The notes: generated by a model from the letters alone, not told the origin. A stretch of DNA of 64,000 nucleotides from Burkholderia cenocepacia (GCF_900446215.1 NZ_UAQZ01000014.1:62001-126000); one strand, 5' to 3'. Positions 49,811-59,278 are shown, counted from the stretch's first letter. A program made the numbers and translations.

Positions 49811-51180
49811 TGGCGATCATCGACGACAAGGGCCGTTCCGACTGGCTCAGCCAGCTTCGCACCGCGTCGTGGCGCGACGTGCCGTTCCAGGTTGATTCGA
49901 TCGAATGGTCGGCCGGCGAGAACACGGTGCTGCGGGAATACCCGTTCCAGGACTTGCCGACCGTCTTTTCGATGGGCGCGGGCGCTGACGAAATCAAGTT
50001 CTCCGCGTACGTGATCGGTGACGACTACCTCGACCAGCTCGACAAGCTGCGGGCCGTCCTGAAAGGCGATGGCGTGCTGATCCACCCCACGGCCGGCAGC
50101 ATGCGCTGCTGGCTGCACGGCAAATACACGGTTCGCGAGGCACCGACCAGCATGGGCGGCGTCGCGCGCCTCGACCTGACGTTCGTTCGCGCCGAGGCAC
50201 GCCGATATCCGGCAGGCGCGACCAGCACGTCGGACCAGGTGGCGAGCGCGGCGGACACGGCCGAGAAGTCGCTCATCGACTCGCTCGCCGCGAATTTCAG
50301 TCTGTCGGACCTCGCCGGGTGGGCGCACGACAACGTGCTCGACCGGATGCGCTCGGGCCTCGATGTGCTGTGGGACGGGATTTCCTACGTGAATCGGGCA
50401 TTGGACACGTACAACTCGCTGGTGAGCCAGTACGTGACGTTTCCGCTGACCGAGCTGGCCGCGATTCCTGGTCAGCTCGGCAGTCGAATCGCCGATCTGC
50501 TCGCGATCCCGGAAACGCTCACGTCCAACCAGGCATGGGATGCGTTCTCTGCCGCGCGGAATCTCTGGAAGGCGCCGTCGACGAGCAGCCTGACGGTCGA
50601 CGCCGGCAGCGCGCCGCAGGCCATCGCCCCGTCGATTGCAGCAGCGTACGCATCAGCTGGCTTCGTGCCGAACAACAACCAGGCGAAGCTCGCCGAAGCA
50701 TTCACGCCCGATCCCAGCCCGTACGAGACGGCCACGCGCACGCAGGTCGCGCAGGCGCTGAAGACGCTGGAAGGCTTCTTCAATGGCGTGGTGACGATCA
50801 TGGCCGTGCGCGCCGTCGCGCAGATCGAGCTGGAGAACTATGACCAGGCGGTCGCGCTGCGCTCGGACCTGAACCAGCAGATCAACGAACTGCTGATCGC
50901 GAGCGCGGCCGAGCCGGTCGGTGGCGTCGGCGATGTCACCACGCACGACGCGCTGGTCGCCCTGCAGACCGCTGTTCTGACCGATCTGCAGTCGCGGTCG
51001 CGCGACCTTGCGCGCTTGACCACGTACACGCCGGAATCGTGGCAACCGGCGATCTACATCAGCTATCGCATGTTCGGCACCGTGAGCTGGGCCGACGAAA
51101 TCCTTGCGATGAACCCGTCTATCCGTCACCCGCTGCTCGTGCCACCTGGTATCGCGCTGCGCGTCATCAAGCACGACTGA
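49810..51180 (+). CDS. DNA circularisation-N-domain tail protein, Mu gp43-like
   Basis: A 456-aa tail protein. The first 100 residues (DWLSQLRTASWRDVPFQVDS, VLREYPFQDLPTVFSMG) are the DNA_circ_N domain, a baseplate hub-related fold despite its name. The rest is helical. It follows the tape measure with shared bases and precedes the gpP-like hub gene, as in Mu. Confidence 0.9.
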   Translation: MAIIDDKGRSDWLSQLRTASWRDVPFQVDSIEWSAGENTVLREYPFQDLPTVFSMGAGADEIKFSAYVIGDDYLDQLDKLRAVLKGDGVLIHPTAGSMRCWLHGKYTVREAPTSMGGVARLDLTFVRAEARRYPAGATSTSDQVASAADTAEKSLIDSLAANFSLSDLAGWAHDNVLDRMRSGLDVLWDGISYVNRALDTYNSLVSQYVTFPLTELAAIPGQLGSRIADLLAIPETLTSNQAWDAFSAARNLWKAPSTSSLTVDAGSAPQAIAPSIAAAYASAGFVPNNNQAKLAEAFTPDPSPYETATRTQVAQALKTLEGFFNGVVTIMAVRAVAQIELENYDQAVALRSDLNQQINELLIASAAEPVGGVGDVTTHDALVALQTAVLTDLQSRSRDLARLTTYTPESWQPAIYISYRMFGTVSWADEILAMNPSIRHPLLVPPGIALRVIKHD

Positions 51181-51185
51181 CCCCT

Positions 51186-52343
51186 ATGGCCGAGAAATTC
51201 ACCAAAGACGACGCCAAGATTTTCGTGACCGTCAACGGCCGCGATTACCAGGGCTGGCTTACCTCTTCCGTCGAGCGCTCGCTCGAAACGCTCGCGAGCC
51301 GCTTCTCTATCCCGGTGTCGCTCATTCCGGGCAACCCGCCAGACATCAAGCGCCAGGACACGATCCGCGTGCGTATCAACGACACGCTCGTGCTGAGTGG
51401 CGTCGTGCTCGCGGCCGAGCCCTTCTATCGCCGCGACGATTGCGGCATGAAGATCGAGGGGCGCAGCCACAGCGGCGATCTGGTGTCGTGCTCGGCGATC
51501 CACCAGGGAGGCCAGTGGCGCAACGCTCGGCTCGACACCATCGCGCGCGACATCTGCAAACCGTTCGGCATCGAGGTGAAGGTCGAAACCGACATCGGCG
51601 AGCCGATCCAGGATTTCAAGATTCAGCACGGCGAGAAGGCGGTCGCGGTGCTGGCGCGCGCGGCGCGGCTCCGTGGCGTGTTGGTCACGACGGATGCCGA
51701 GGGGCGTGTCGTCATCACGCGGGCCGGGCTAAAGAAGAGCCACGGCTCCATCGTGCGCGGCGTCAACGTCATCAGCATGGAGAGCGTTGGCACGGATGCC
51801 GATCGGTTCTCGGACTACTTCTGCTACGGGCAAAGCAATGTCGTCCACAAGAAAAGCCTGATCGAGCTGGAGGTTGGCGGCAGCATCGGTGATGTGCACA
51901 AGGCATTCAGCCGCGCGACCCAGCAGAAGGCGCAGGCGCGCGACCCCGAAATGAAGCGGTATTTGCCCCTGGTCATCAATGCGGACGGGAACAACGCGCC
52001 GGCCGACATGCATCGGTTGGTCGATCACACGATGCGCGTGCGGCGCGGCATGGCCTACGGTCTGAAATACGTTGTCGAGGGCTGGACGTGGAAGGGCTTG
52101 CCGTGGGAGGTCAATACGCGGGTGCCGATCTATGACGACATCGCCGGCCTGGACGGAACCGAGTGGCTGATCTGCGAGGCCAAGGCGACCGTCGACGTTC
52201 GTGAAGGTGACGTGACCGAGCTGGTCGTGCGCCCGGTCGAGTCGTACGACACGGTGCCGTTGAAAACGAAGCTGAAGCACGGCAAGGCAAAGAACAAGCG
52301 CGGCAAGGATGGTGCCGTGCTCGAAGTGACTGGAGCAAACTGA
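51186..52343 (+). CDS. Baseplate hub protein, Mu gpP/gp44-like
   Basis: A 385-aa protein of the late control D/gp27-like hub family: FVTVNGRDYQGWLTSSVERS, the WRNARLDTIARDICKPFGI block and YVVEGWTWKGLPWEVN near the end. It forms the centre of the baseplate. The C-terminus is Lys-rich. It shares bases with the spike gene. Confidence 0.9.
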   Translation: MAEKFTKDDAKIFVTVNGRDYQGWLTSSVERSLETLASRFSIPVSLIPGNPPDIKRQDTIRVRINDTLVLSGVVLAAEPFYRRDDCGMKIEGRSHSGDLVSCSAIHQGGQWRNARLDTIARDICKPFGIEVKVETDIGEPIQDFKIQHGEKAVAVLARAARLRGVLVTTDAEGRVVITRAGLKKSHGSIVRGVNVISMESVGTDADRFSDYFCYGQSNVVHKKSLIELEVGGSIGDVHKAFSRATQQKAQARDPEMKRYLPLVINADGNNAPADMHRLVDHTMRVRRGMAYGLKYVVEGWTWKGLPWEVNTRVPIYDDIAGLDGTEWLICEAKATVDVREGDVTELVVRPVESYDTVPLKTKLKHGKAKNKRGKDGAVLEVTGAN

Positions 52344-52864
52344 TGGATCTGTTGAATCTGCTGCGGCGGGCACTGTTTCGCAATCTCCGCGAAGGCCCGG
52401 TGCAGACCGTGAGCGTTCGCGTGTTCGATACGAATGCGCGCGACGATGCAGAGCGGCACCAGGATTACGGTTTCGCCGGCAATCCGGTCGACGGCCAAGG
52501 GATCGTGATCGAGGCCGGCGGCCACACTGTCGTGCTGCGCATGGATCGTATTGACAGCCGCCCGCGCCTCGAAGCGTACGAGGTCGCCGTATGGCACAAG
52601 GATGGCCACAAGATTTTGCTGAGCGACAACGGCAAGATTTCAGTGACCTGCACCGATTTCGACGTCACCGCTGACAACATCACGCTGAACGGCAAGAACG
52701 GCGTGGCCGTCACGACGCCGAAGATGTCGACGAGCGAAGCGCTGCAGGTCGGCACCCGCGCCGAGATCGGCGAGTCGATGAAGATCGGCAACCAGGAGTT
52801 CGTCGACCACCAACATGATGCCGTGCAACGCGGCAACGATCTGTCCGGAGGCGTCGCTGGCTGA
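52343..52864 (+). CDS. Baseplate assembly/spike protein, Mu gp45 (gpV-like)
   Basis: A 173-aa membrane-piercing spike. An N-terminal OB-like domain is followed by a beta-helical repeat region (DFDVTADNITLNGKNGVAV) and a tip with the HxH iron-binding motif in DHQHDAVQ. Length and layout match gp45. The end is followed by an 84-bp gap with the third late-activator dyad. Confidence 0.9.
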   Translation: MDLLNLLRRALFRNLREGPVQTVSVRVFDTNARDDAERHQDYGFAGNPVDGQGIVIEAGGHTVVLRMDRIDSRPRLEAYEVAVWHKDGHKILLSDNGKISVTCTDFDVTADNITLNGKNGVAVTTPKMSTSEALQVGTRAEIGESMKIGNQEFVDHQHDAVQRGNDLSGGVAG

Positions 52865-52880
52865 CGCAAAACGGTCGATT

Positions 52881-52894
52881 ATGAAATGCTTCAC
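52881..52894. promoter_or_regulatory. Candidate late-activator site 3
   Basis: ATGAA-ATGC-TTCAC in the 84-bp gap between spike and gp46 genes. TTTAAA hexamers lie 7 and 19 bases further on and could act as -10. It would give the distal tail genes a second late promoter. Confidence 0.5.
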
Positions 52895-52948
52895 AACGAT
52901 TTAAACCCGCTTTAAACCGATCATGAGGGCCTACAGACGCAGGCCATC

Positions 52949-53530
52949 ATGATCGACATCCTGACCACCGCCCGAGCATCAGCAGACACCGGCATCCCGT
53001 TTGACTGGAGCGTGATTGCAGCTGGCCGCGTCAACGGCGCCGCGTGGCATGACTTCACCAATCCTTGCGCTGCGCCCGCCCACTTCGTTGAGGCGCTGGA
53101 GGTGCGCGCGCTGGAAATGGACGACTCGCTTTGCACGGCGGTCATCCTGTCTCTGTTCTCCGATCGGCGTGCTGACGCCGACACCATCCTGCCTCACAAC
53201 CAGACCGACCGGCGCGGCTGGTGCGGCGACGAGTTCGTCAACGCCAGCACCGACGCCCCGCGCGACGTTACCGACCAGTGGGGATCGCACCTGTGGCTCT
53301 GCTACGTGACGAAGAGCACGGTCGACGTCCTGGAACGTGCGCGATTCGCGGCATACGAGTCACTGCAGTGGATGTTACGCACGGAAATCGCCAGCCGGCT
53401 CGAAGTCGATGCGAGCTGGTCGGGCGAGAACGCCGACCGCCTCGCGTTGCGCCCGCGTATCTGGCAATCCGACTCGACCCGCCCCGTATACGACGTGCTC
53501 TGGGGCACAACCCTGCGGAAAACATCATGA
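52949..53530 (+). CDS. Baseplate protein, Mu gp46-like
   Basis: A 193-aa protein of the GP46 family (gpW/gp25-related): DSLCTAVILSLFSDRRA, LPHNQTDRRGWCGDEF and GSHLWLCYVTKSTVDVLER are the conserved blocks. It links the inner baseplate to wedges. It overlaps gp47 by four bases. Confidence 0.9.
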   Translation: MIDILTTARASADTGIPFDWSVIAAGRVNGAAWHDFTNPCAAPAHFVEALEVRALEMDDSLCTAVILSLFSDRRADADTILPHNQTDRRGWCGDEFVNASTDAPRDVTDQWGSHLWLCYVTKSTVDVLERARFAAYESLQWMLRTEIASRLEVDASWSGENADRLALRPRIWQSDSTRPVYDVLWGTTLRKTS

Positions 53531-54648
53531 GCACGCCCATCCAAGTCACTATTCCCTCCATCCAGGAGGCGAAGGACAACGCCCGCCGTCAGCTCCAGCA
53601 GGCGCTGGTCGACGCGGCGTTGTCGGCCGGCACGACCTTGACCGCCGCCGACATCGAGCTGGCGCGATCGAACGTCGAGGCGATGGCATTCGTCCAGGGC
53701 GTCGGCGTGCATGGCGCCTATCGATATCTGCGTGATTTCGTTGCGAAGCAAGCGATCCCGACCAAGGCCGTCGACGAGTATCTCGACGACTGGCTGACTG
53801 CGTACGGCATCCCGCGTAAGGAAGCGAGCGTGTCACAGGGCGCGCTGGTTGGCTCGGGCGACGTCGGGCAAATCCTGAAGGCCGGCACGGCGCTGCAAAG
53901 CGATACCGGACTCGAATTCACGGTGCTCGTCGACGCTGTGGTCGCGGCCGACAAGACGCTGGCCCCAACCGTGGTTTGTACGACGCCAGGCGCGGCCGGC
54001 AATCTCGCGGCCGGCGCTGCGCTGTCGCTCATCGCGACGGTCGACGGGATCGACGCGGACTTCAGGGTCGGTGCGAACGGACTGAGCGGCGGCACAGAGC
54101 GGGAGACGGACCCCGAGGCGGTTTATCGGTTGAGCCAGCGTCTGGCGAATCCGCCGCGCGGAAGCGCGCCGACCGATTACGAGCGCTGGGCATTGTCCGT
54201 TCCGGGCATCACGCGCGCGTGGGGTGTTCGCACGCCTGGTGGCCCCGGCTCGGCCGGCGTCATCATCATGGCCGACAACAACGAATACGGCCTGCCGACC
54301 GCTGCCCAGCGTGATGCCGTCTATGCCTACATCCGCGACTCGCGGCGCGGGCCGCCCGACGAGCTGTTCGTGATCATTCCGGAACCTGTCTTCGTCGACG
54401 TCGTGCTGCAGATCGATCCCGACACGCTGGCCGTGCGGCAAGCGGTGACGCTGGAGCTGAAAGACCTGTTCTTTCGCGAGGCTACGCCGGCCGGTCGAAT
54501 CGTTCACTCCCACCTGACCGAAGCCGTGTCCGCTGCGCCTGGCGAGTTCGATCACAAGTTCATTTCGCCGGTTGTGACATCGGGCGGGTTCCTTGTCGCA
54601 GGCACGAACCAGATTCTCGTGCTGCGTTCCGTCGCCTTCCAGGAGTGA
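53527..54648 (+). CDS. Baseplate wedge protein J, Mu gp47-like
   Basis: A 373-aa gpJ-family protein. The region YLDDWLTAYGIPRKEAS, the GLSGGTERETDPEAVYRLSQR block and the PVFVDVVLQIDPD strand are characteristic. It forms the baseplate wedge with gp46 and gp48. Stop overlaps the first possible start of gp48. Confidence 0.93.
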   Translation: MSTPIQVTIPSIQEAKDNARRQLQQALVDAALSAGTTLTAADIELARSNVEAMAFVQGVGVHGAYRYLRDFVAKQAIPTKAVDEYLDDWLTAYGIPRKEASVSQGALVGSGDVGQILKAGTALQSDTGLEFTVLVDAVVAADKTLAPTVVCTTPGAAGNLAAGAALSLIATVDGIDADFRVGANGLSGGTERETDPEAVYRLSQRLANPPRGSAPTDYERWALSVPGITRAWGVRTPGGPGSAGVIIMADNNEYGLPTAAQRDAVYAYIRDSRRGPPDELFVIIPEPVFVDVVLQIDPDTLAVRQAVTLELKDLFFREATPAGRIVHSHLTEAVSAAPGEFDHKFISPVVTSGGFLVAGTNQILVLRSVAFQE

Positions 54649-54650
54649 CC

Positions 54651-55250
54651 GTGGATCGCTTCTGGCAAGCCCTGACGCATCTACTGCCCCCTGGCTTTGC
54701 GTTTCCGCGCAATCGGCGCTCGGCCGTCATGGCGTGGCTTGGCGCGTGGGCAGCGGTGCTTCGCGAGCATCACGATTTCGTCGACCGTGCGATCCGACAG
54801 TGGATGCCGCATCGCACCTGTTCCCGCCTGGAGGAATGGGAGGAAGCGCTTGGCCTTCCGGATTCGTGCGTCGCGCGCGAGCTGGACGAAGAGGAACGAC
54901 GCACGGCCATGCTGGCGCGCTTGCGCGGCGACCTCGACCTGACGTTCGCGGACAGCTCGGCCGACAGCATCGGTGCGATGACGAACTACCTCGCGGCGGC
55001 CGGCTACGAGTGCGAAATCTGGGTGAATTACCCGTTCCGGGTCGGCCAGAACCGGGTCGGCGACCGGCTCGGCCGCAACGGCATTTTGTATGTGTACCCG
55101 GTTGGACTGTGCCGCAAGGCACGTGTCGGCAAGGCCCGCGTCGGCGATCGCCTGGTCGCTTGCCAGCCGGAGGTGGACGACCTGTATTGCCTGCTCAAGC
55201 GGATCGTCCCGTCACGCTTTGAAATCGAACTTGTCCCGGACATCGACTGA
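54651..55250 (+). CDS. Tail/baseplate protein, Mu gp48 (DUF2313)
   Basis: A 199-aa protein of the P2 gpI-like/DUF2313 family: FWQALTHLLPPGFAFPR at the start and a helical middle (RLEEWEEALGLPDSCV). I use the GTG at 54651, five bases after AGGAG; a GTG two codons upstream overlaps that site. It connects fibres to the baseplate. Confidence 0.88.
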   Translation: MDRFWQALTHLLPPGFAFPRNRRSAVMAWLGAWAAVLREHHDFVDRAIRQWMPHRTCSRLEEWEEALGLPDSCVARELDEEERRTAMLARLRGDLDLTFADSSADSIGAMTNYLAAAGYECEIWVNYPFRVGQNRVGDRLGRNGILYVYPVGLCRKARVGKARVGDRLVACQPEVDDLYCLLKRIVPSRFEIELVPDID

Positions 55251-56227
55251 TGGATTACACGAAGAGCAACAGCTATTCGATTGCCGACAACGGCAATCGG
55301 ATGCATGACGACCGCAAGCCCGTCCCAACTGCAGTTGAGGACACGGACATGAACATGGTGATCTGGAGCCTGATGCAGGTCATCAAGGCCGCAGCGCTGG
55401 AAGGTAAGTCGTTTGACCCGGCGTCGGAGGAAACCTACAGCGTGTTCCTGAATGCGCTGAAGCAGCTGTTTCCGCTTCGCGAAGACATGACAGGCGCGGT
55501 TCGCTATTACGCGGCGGTGCCGGCCCAGCGGGCCGAGCCGGTGATCTATGTGCCCGCATTCGGCCTGATGGAATGGCTTGCCGATCGGAACTATTACCGA
55601 TCACTCGATTGTGGCCAGCTCGTGTTGAGCGGATCGGCCGCGCGGCGCGGAACAGTGGCGGCCGACGGCTCGGCCAAGTCGAAGACCGATCTGCGCGGAC
55701 TGTACGACTGGGCGGGTGAGAACGGGCTCATCGTCGCGGCCGCCAACTGGTCACCTGGTGTCTACGCGTTCTGCGACATCGACGCCAATCAGTTCCGGTT
55801 GCCGGACGTCCGTGGTGAAGGGCTACGTCTGTGGGACAACGGCCGCGGCGTCGACCAGGCACGCACTCTTGGCTCTTGGCAAGGCGGTGCCATCGAGTCT
55901 CACGGGCACGCGGCAAACAGCGGTGACGCGGGCGCGGTTGCGGATCGTCGAACTGGCTCCGGTGGCGGCCACAACCACAATAACGGCATTTTCACGCGCC
56001 TGTTGAGGGCGCCCTACGTAGGTTCGATCACAGGCAGCGACACCACAAACAGCGGAGACGAGCAGGCCGTTGGGGGTGGTGATTCGGCTGACATTGCGGC
56101 GGTCGGAGATCACGACCACCTCATTCCGGGCGTAGGACCACACCGTCACGACATCTCGATCTCCGCGACCGGCGGCAACGAAACGCGGATGCGCAACGTC
56201 GCCGTCGCAGCGCTCATCAAAATCTGA
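55250..56227 (+). CDS. Tail fibre protein with collar-like His-rich end
   Basis: A 325-aa fibre protein. Residues 1-75 are an attachment domain also found in the next gene. The middle is variable; the C-terminal half has the tail-collar pattern FRLPDVRGEGLRLWDNGRG followed by a series of HxH pairs (HGH, HNH, HDH, HRH) and the usual NETRMRNVAVAALIKI end (16 residues). HxH motifs bind iron along trimeric needle-like tips. It should bind host surface sugar. Confidence 0.87.
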   Translation: MDYTKSNSYSIADNGNRMHDDRKPVPTAVEDTDMNMVIWSLMQVIKAAALEGKSFDPASEETYSVFLNALKQLFPLREDMTGAVRYYAAVPAQRAEPVIYVPAFGLMEWLADRNYYRSLDCGQLVLSGSAARRGTVAADGSAKSKTDLRGLYDWAGENGLIVAAANWSPGVYAFCDIDANQFRLPDVRGEGLRLWDNGRGVDQARTLGSWQGGAIESHGHAANSGDAGAVADRRTGSGGGHNHNNGIFTRLLRAPYVGSITGSDTTNSGDEQAVGGGDSADIAAVGDHDHLIPGVGPHRHDISISATGGNETRMRNVAVAALIKI

Positions 56228-56234
56228 GGCACGC

Positions 56235-58463
56235 ATGGATTACACCACCAGTCCCGACTACGGCGTCGCTGCGAACGGCCAGCGACTGCATCAGGACGCG
56301 AAAAGCCCAGCGACGGTTATCAGCCGACGCGATTTGAACATGCTGATCTGGTCGCTGATGGAGGTGCTGAAAGCTGCCGGCATCAGCGGCAAGGAGTTCA
56401 GCCCTGGCGATCCCGACTCCTATCAGCGCTTCCTGCGCTCGCTTCGCCGGCTGTTCGCCGATGCACCGGCCACAGCCGCTGCAATCGAGGCGCTGACCGA
56501 TGGGCAGGTCGCGGGCCTGATCGGCTTTCCGACGCGCGCCGAAATGGACGCCAATCTGGCGTATCCCGACAACACTATCGCCTTGGTTACGAACGACGCC
56601 GATCCCGCGAACAACTCGTATTTTCGCAAGGTCGGCGAAAGCGGCACCGGTAGTTGGGTCATGTCGGACTACCCGTCACAGGCCACGATCGAGGATTTGC
56701 AGAATCGGCTGGCGACAGCCGAGAGTCAAACAGTCGTGCTGCAGGTCGCGGACGTCGACGGCTTTGTGTTTGTGCAGATGTTGCAAGACGGAACGCTGGA
56801 GACGCCGGGACTGCGCCTTGGCCCGCGCGTACTGGCCAATGACACCTTTGGAATGGAGTCCGGCACCGAAGCTGCGTTGCGTATGGTCGACGCGGATGGT
56901 TTCTGGATCGACGTTGTTGGCGATGACGGCAAACTGCCTGGTGCACTAGAAACCGGGCGGGCTGACGGCGTGCGGGTAGTCGACTCGGAGGGCTTCTATG
57001 TCGAATTGCTTGACCCGGCTGGCAATGCGATCGGACATGGACGTGTCGACCGAGACAACGAAGTGTACGGTGCACGCAACAGCCGAAATCTGGCGTTGAG
57101 CGCGGCCGTGAAGTCCACGCTCAATTCGATTGTTTGCCCGTGGGCATGGGATTACAACCACATCGCCTTTTACGGCCAGAGTCTCGAGGCGTCGTACGAG
57201 ACATGGCCCGCGCTGTCGCGCGTGAGTCGATACGCAAGCAATGTCATGGTTGGTGGCTCTGTTCGGCCCGTCACGGATACCGGTGCTTTTGACCCGGTGG
57301 GGGGCAATCCAGCGTTCCAGCCGCTCATTGCCGTTGTTCAAGATGAGTCGACCGGCGCATTGTTGTCGGATGCCCAGGTCGCAGCGCTGCCGCGTGGAAA
57401 TATGGCCCGTGGGGAGTCGCCGGCCGTGGGTGCCGTCAATTTTGCGAAGCGCTTGCACAATCAGCGTGTCGGCAAGCTGGACGATGCCAGCCGGTACTTC
57501 GTCGCGACGTCTTCTGGTGTTGGCGGCCGTACCATCGAGGCGCTTTCGAAAGGCGCAGAACCGGATCTGTGGCGGCGCCTGGTCGGTGCCGTCCAGCTGG
57601 CGCGTGACAATGCGACGGCCGCTGGCAAGACCTACGGGATCGGCGCATTCGTCTGGATTCAAGGCGAGTGGAACTACGATCCGGCTATCGGGGGGGACAC
57701 GACGAAAGAGGGCTACAAAGCAAAGCTGGCGCAACTCCGAAGAGATTTCCAAGCCGATTGCGTGGCCGGGATCGCTGCTCAGAATGTGCAGCCTACGTTC
57801 ATTACGTATCAGACTGGCGCTGGCTATACCCGCGACGAAAATGACCTTGCCATCGGTATGGCCCAATGGGAGTTCAGTCTGGAGAATCCAGGGTGCTATC
57901 TCGCTACGCCCGTGTATCCATTCACCGATAAGAACGGCCATCTGGACTCAAACGGATCGCGCTGGTTCGGGCTCCAGCTCGGAAAGGTCATGCATCGGAT
58001 CGTCGAGATGCGGCAAGACTGGCGGCCGCTATCTCCGCGTCGTGCGATCGTAACTGGCCGCGTCGTCTCGATCGATTTCCACGTTCCGGAGCCACCTCTG
58101 CGATTTTCCCTCCCGTACGTGGTGTCGGCGGCACAGGACTATGCAGACAAAGGCTTCACCGTGCTCGACGACAACGGTCGCGTGCCGATTTCGGAGGCGC
58201 GCATCGTACTCGACACTATCGTGGAACTCGTATGCACCCGCGATTTCGTCGGGCAGGTCAAGGTTCGCTACGCCGACAAGACTTATCACTGGGGCAACGG
58301 ATGCTTGTGCGACTCCGATGCGACGATTGCCCCTGACAACTACGAGTACGAGGCCGGACGTGGCTTCTATCCCGAAGCCAACGTGCAGGCGCTTGTCGGC
58401 AAGCCATACCCGCTGAGCAACTGGTGTGTCGCATTCAGCATCACGCCTGATACAACCTACTAA
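56235..58463 (+). CDS. Tail fibre/spike with sialate O-acetylesterase-like (SGNH) domain
   Basis: A 742-aa protein. Residues 1-75 repeat the attachment domain of the previous fibre (DLNMLIWSLMEVLKAAG). Residues 150-280 are a repeat-rich stalk (VLQVADVDGFVF..., LRMVDADGFWI..., VRVVDSEGFYV). From about 300 comes an SGNH/SASA-type hydrolase: nucleophile region AFYGQSLEAS, VWIQGEWNYD, and the Asp-His region KNGHLDSNGSRWFG. It probably de-O-acetylates host polysaccharide during adsorption. The C-terminal 150 residues are beta-rich. Confidence 0.83.
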   Translation: MDYTTSPDYGVAANGQRLHQDAKSPATVISRRDLNMLIWSLMEVLKAAGISGKEFSPGDPDSYQRFLRSLRRLFADAPATAAAIEALTDGQVAGLIGFPTRAEMDANLAYPDNTIALVTNDADPANNSYFRKVGESGTGSWVMSDYPSQATIEDLQNRLATAESQTVVLQVADVDGFVFVQMLQDGTLETPGLRLGPRVLANDTFGMESGTEAALRMVDADGFWIDVVGDDGKLPGALETGRADGVRVVDSEGFYVELLDPAGNAIGHGRVDRDNEVYGARNSRNLALSAAVKSTLNSIVCPWAWDYNHIAFYGQSLEASYETWPALSRVSRYASNVMVGGSVRPVTDTGAFDPVGGNPAFQPLIAVVQDESTGALLSDAQVAALPRGNMARGESPAVGAVNFAKRLHNQRVGKLDDASRYFVATSSGVGGRTIEALSKGAEPDLWRRLVGAVQLARDNATAAGKTYGIGAFVWIQGEWNYDPAIGGDTTKEGYKAKLAQLRRDFQADCVAGIAAQNVQPTFITYQTGAGYTRDENDLAIGMAQWEFSLENPGCYLATPVYPFTDKNGHLDSNGSRWFGLQLGKVMHRIVEMRQDWRPLSPRRAIVTGRVVSIDFHVPEPPLRFSLPYVVSAAQDYADKGFTVLDDNGRVPISEARIVLDTIVELVCTRDFVGQVKVRYADKTYHWGNGCLCDSDATIAPDNYEYEAGRGFYPEANVQALVGKPYPLSNWCVAFSITPDTTY

Positions 58464-58482
58464 CGAACTGATCGAGGTACAA

Positions 58483-59247
58483 ATGGGCATTCTTCTTCGT
58501 GACGACCAAGCATCCTACCGAGCCAACGCTAAAGGGATGATTTTTCCAATTTCGGACGCTGGCCTTGAGTTCGTCGGCGTATTCGGGGGCGATCTGACGG
58601 CGAGCAGCCGAAATTTCGCGGCCAACAAGCCGGCACTCGCTCCAGTCGGATCGCCGACCGTGAACGAGGACAGCATCGTCCTGACTGGTTCCAGCGCATT
58701 TCTGCAGACCGAGATGGCCGACTCGATCGACCTGACGTTTATCGCGATCGCTCGGCCGCTGGAAATGGTAGGCCACGTGCTCATCTCGAACTATCGATCG
58801 GTGTCCCTTGCCCATTCCGGCACGACGATCGGTGCGAGCTTGTATACCGTGCCCGAACCGGGGCCTGACAACGATGGGCTGAAGACCGTCGTTTTCGAGC
58901 GAGCAGTGACGGACGGGAACGCGTCAATTTTCGCGGGCGTGAGCCTCGAAAACGATCAGGGACTTGGTGTCTACCAGTTCCTCTGTGGGCGGTTCGACTC
59001 GTCGGCCAAGGCGCATCGTGTGAACAACCTCACGACCGGCCATTCATTCACATCGGGTCCGGAACCCCGCGCCCTCGATCTCGGCGGAACCTTTCGCATT
59101 GGAGCGGGCTACGCTGCCGGCGAGTGGGAAGGCAAGTCTGAGTTTGTCTCTGCGATCGGGATGTCCCGCTGCATTACCGATCATGAGCTGACGACCCTGT
59201 ACCAGTTCTGGAAAGGGTACTGCTCGCGGCGAGGGATCGTGATCTGA
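58483..59247 (+). CDS. Distal fibre-region protein, LamG-like
   Basis: A 254-aa protein, the last of the late operon. It starts MGILLRDDQASYRANAKGM, then has a beta-sandwich-like core (SIDLTFIAIARPLEM, FRIGAGYAAGEWEGKSEFVSAI) and ends in DHELTTLYQFWKGYC. The pattern resembles concanavalin/LamG-type phage proteins that accompany fibres. Host binding or fibre capping is inferred from position. Confidence 0.7.
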   Translation: MGILLRDDQASYRANAKGMIFPISDAGLEFVGVFGGDLTASSRNFAANKPALAPVGSPTVNEDSIVLTGSSAFLQTEMADSIDLTFIAIARPLEMVGHVLISNYRSVSLAHSGTTIGASLYTVPEPGPDNDGLKTVVFERAVTDGNASIFAGVSLENDQGLGVYQFLCGRFDSSAKAHRVNNLTTGHSFTSGPEPRALDLGGTFRIGAGYAAGEWEGKSEFVSAIGMSRCITDHELTTLYQFWKGYCSRRGIVI

Positions 59248-59257
59248 GTTTTGGGGC

Positions 59258-59278
59258 CCCTCAAACTGGTTTTGAGGG
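59258..59278 (+). terminator. Hairpin at the end of the rightward late operon
   Basis: CCCTCAAA and TTTGAGGG around a five-base loop, 11 bases after the last late gene. There is no long T run, so it may need Rho or act with the second GGGGAAAA-type hairpin near 59335-59355. Confidence 0.6.

Noticed and set aside
55250..59247. Invertible fibre segment as in Mu
   Set aside because: No Gin-type invertase gene and no inverted repeats flanking the fibre genes were found; the shared N-terminal domains are direct copies.
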